Shown here piece by piece: positions 15,156 to 15,648 of a stretch of 15,648 nucleotides of DNA; the first letter of the stretch is position 1; each line of letters begins with the position of its first letter. The translations under genes were made by a program, and so were the position numbers. Below the pieces are notes generated by a model, which saw nothing but the letters and a program-made list of their open reading frames with translations, was not told where the DNA came from and searched no databases. This DNA is from JAYZAP01 sp964645285 (GTDB lineage Bacteria; Pseudomonadota; Alphaproteobacteria; JAAXGF01). The stretch lies in NCBI GenBank assembly GCA_964645285.1, contig CAZYDR010000086.1:1-15648 (forward strand), written 5' to 3'.

Positions 15156-15240
15156 AGGCTTCTAACGACGCCACTACCACTGCTCGGCTAATTACGGTCC
15201 CCCGAGCGTGTTTGAACTCATCTGGTGGCTGGCGTGTTAG

Positions 15241-15354
15241 TCGGTCAAGGGCCTTGAGAAGGAGAATACTCGGCTCAAGAGAATTGTTGCGGATCTTGAA
15301 CTGGACAAACTGATCCTGAAGGAGAGCCTCGATTACCTAAAGCCGAAGGTCTGA
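15241..15354 (+). pseudogene. IS3-family orfA, 3' remnant
   Basis: About 37 codons encode the C-terminal leucine-zipper end of an IS3-type OrfA, with LEKENTRLKRIVADLELDKL followed by ILKESL. An in-frame TAG lies immediately upstream. The helix-turn-helix half is missing; a scrap resembling GGWRVSR, in another frame just before, hints that a frameshift also occurred. Confidence 0.75.
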
Positions 15355-15648
15355 CGATTGCCGATCTGCGTCAGGCTGTAATCCATCTGCGTCAGAAGAT
15401 CGGGTTATCCGAGCGGCGGGCTTGCAGAACGATCGGCGTGGCCCGGTCCACACAGCGCTATGAGGCATTCCCGGGCGATGATGACAGCCTTCGGCTGGCT
15501 TTGGTCAGACTGGCAAAGCAATATGGCCGCTATGGCTACAGGAAGATTACCGCGTTGCTTCGCGTTGAAGGCTGGCCAGTCAATCACAAGAAGGTAGAAC
15601 GGCTGTGGCGGGAAGAGGGTCTCCAGATACCGCAGCGTCACAGGAAGC
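15351..15648 (+). CDS. IS3-family transposase OrfB, N-terminal part (truncated by window edge)
   Basis: An open frame of 99 codons reads LTIADLRQAVIHLRQKIGLS, then ERRACRTIGVARSTQRYE, RYGYRKITALLRVEGWPVN and HKKVERLWREEGLQIPQ. This is the HTH_21-like N-terminal region of IS3-family OrfB integrases, which cut and join the element's ends. The DDE catalytic domain lies beyond the window. It has no start codon of its own and sits in the -1 frame relative to orfA, so it was probably expressed as an OrfAB fusion. Whether it is still active cannot be judged, because orfA is broken. Confidence 0.85.
   Translation, partial: MTIADLRQAVIHLRQKIGLSERRACRTIGVARSTQRYEAFPGDDDSLRLALVRLAKQYGRYGYRKITALLRVEGWPVNHKKVERLWREEGLQIPQRHRK

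Larger units (their letters stand above)
15241..15648 (+). mobile_element. IS3-family insertion sequence remnant, running off the right edge
   Basis: The two-gene orfA/orfB arrangement in overlapping frames is typical of IS3-family elements, in which orfB is read by a -1 frameshift. Only the end of orfA survives in frame, preceded by a TAG at 15238-15240, and no left inverted repeat could be found in 15156-15240. The element therefore looks 5'-truncated or decayed. The downstream half lies outside the window. Confidence 0.8.

Overview
This window looks like accessory, catabolic DNA from a high-GC alphaproteobacterium. The reasons are the strong G/C third-position bias, the DUF1192 protein (a family I know mainly from Alphaproteobacteria), and the set of methylated-amine and choline-type enzymes. 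No rRNA, tRNA, CRISPR array or phage gene was seen.

Layout. Positions 1-401 hold no intact gene: a possible insertion-sequence end at the far left, then a 108-bp fragment of the 3' end of an mttB-like gene. Next come a luciferase-like flavin monooxygenase (402-1370, +) and, convergent with it, a complete non-pyrrolysine MttB-family methyltransferase (1377-2897, -). Divergent from that are a PuuB/DadA-type FAD oxidoreductase (2964-4301), a dimethylglycine/sarcosine dehydrogenase-type FAD-GcvT fusion (4321-6594) and a GNAT acetyltransferase broken by three frameshifts (6622-7083). On the minus strand lie a D-2-hydroxyacid dehydrogenase (7418-8416) and a DUF1192 protein (7192-7377). These two are bracketed by related palindromic elements built on an 8-bp repeat unit. 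A tight plus-strand operon follows: quinone oxidoreductase, DUF3830 protein, second MttB-family methyltransferase, choline-dehydrogenase-like GMC oxidoreductase, PLP aminotransferase and SDR (8643-15155). The right edge enters an IS3-family transposase with a degraded orfA.

How the genes may work together. BetA-like oxidation of an alcohol such as choline, MttB-type removal of a methyl group from a quaternary amine, and FAD/GcvT-type oxidation of N-methyl amines with C1 transfer to folate are steps of choline > glycine betaine > dimethylglycine > sarcosine catabolism, or of an analogous route for another betaine. The aminotransferase, hydroxyacid dehydrogenase and SDR could handle the demethylated amino acid and its keto or hydroxy acid. 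No corrinoid protein, corrinoid:folate methyltransferase, transporter or regulator is present, so those would have to lie elsewhere.

The most notable points are: an apparent in-frame loss of about 55-60 residues from the FAD domain of the FAD-GcvT fusion; the DUF3830-mttB-betA chain joined by two GTGA overlaps; the palindromic element pair; and the mttB tail fragment, whose differences from the full gene are almost all synonymous.
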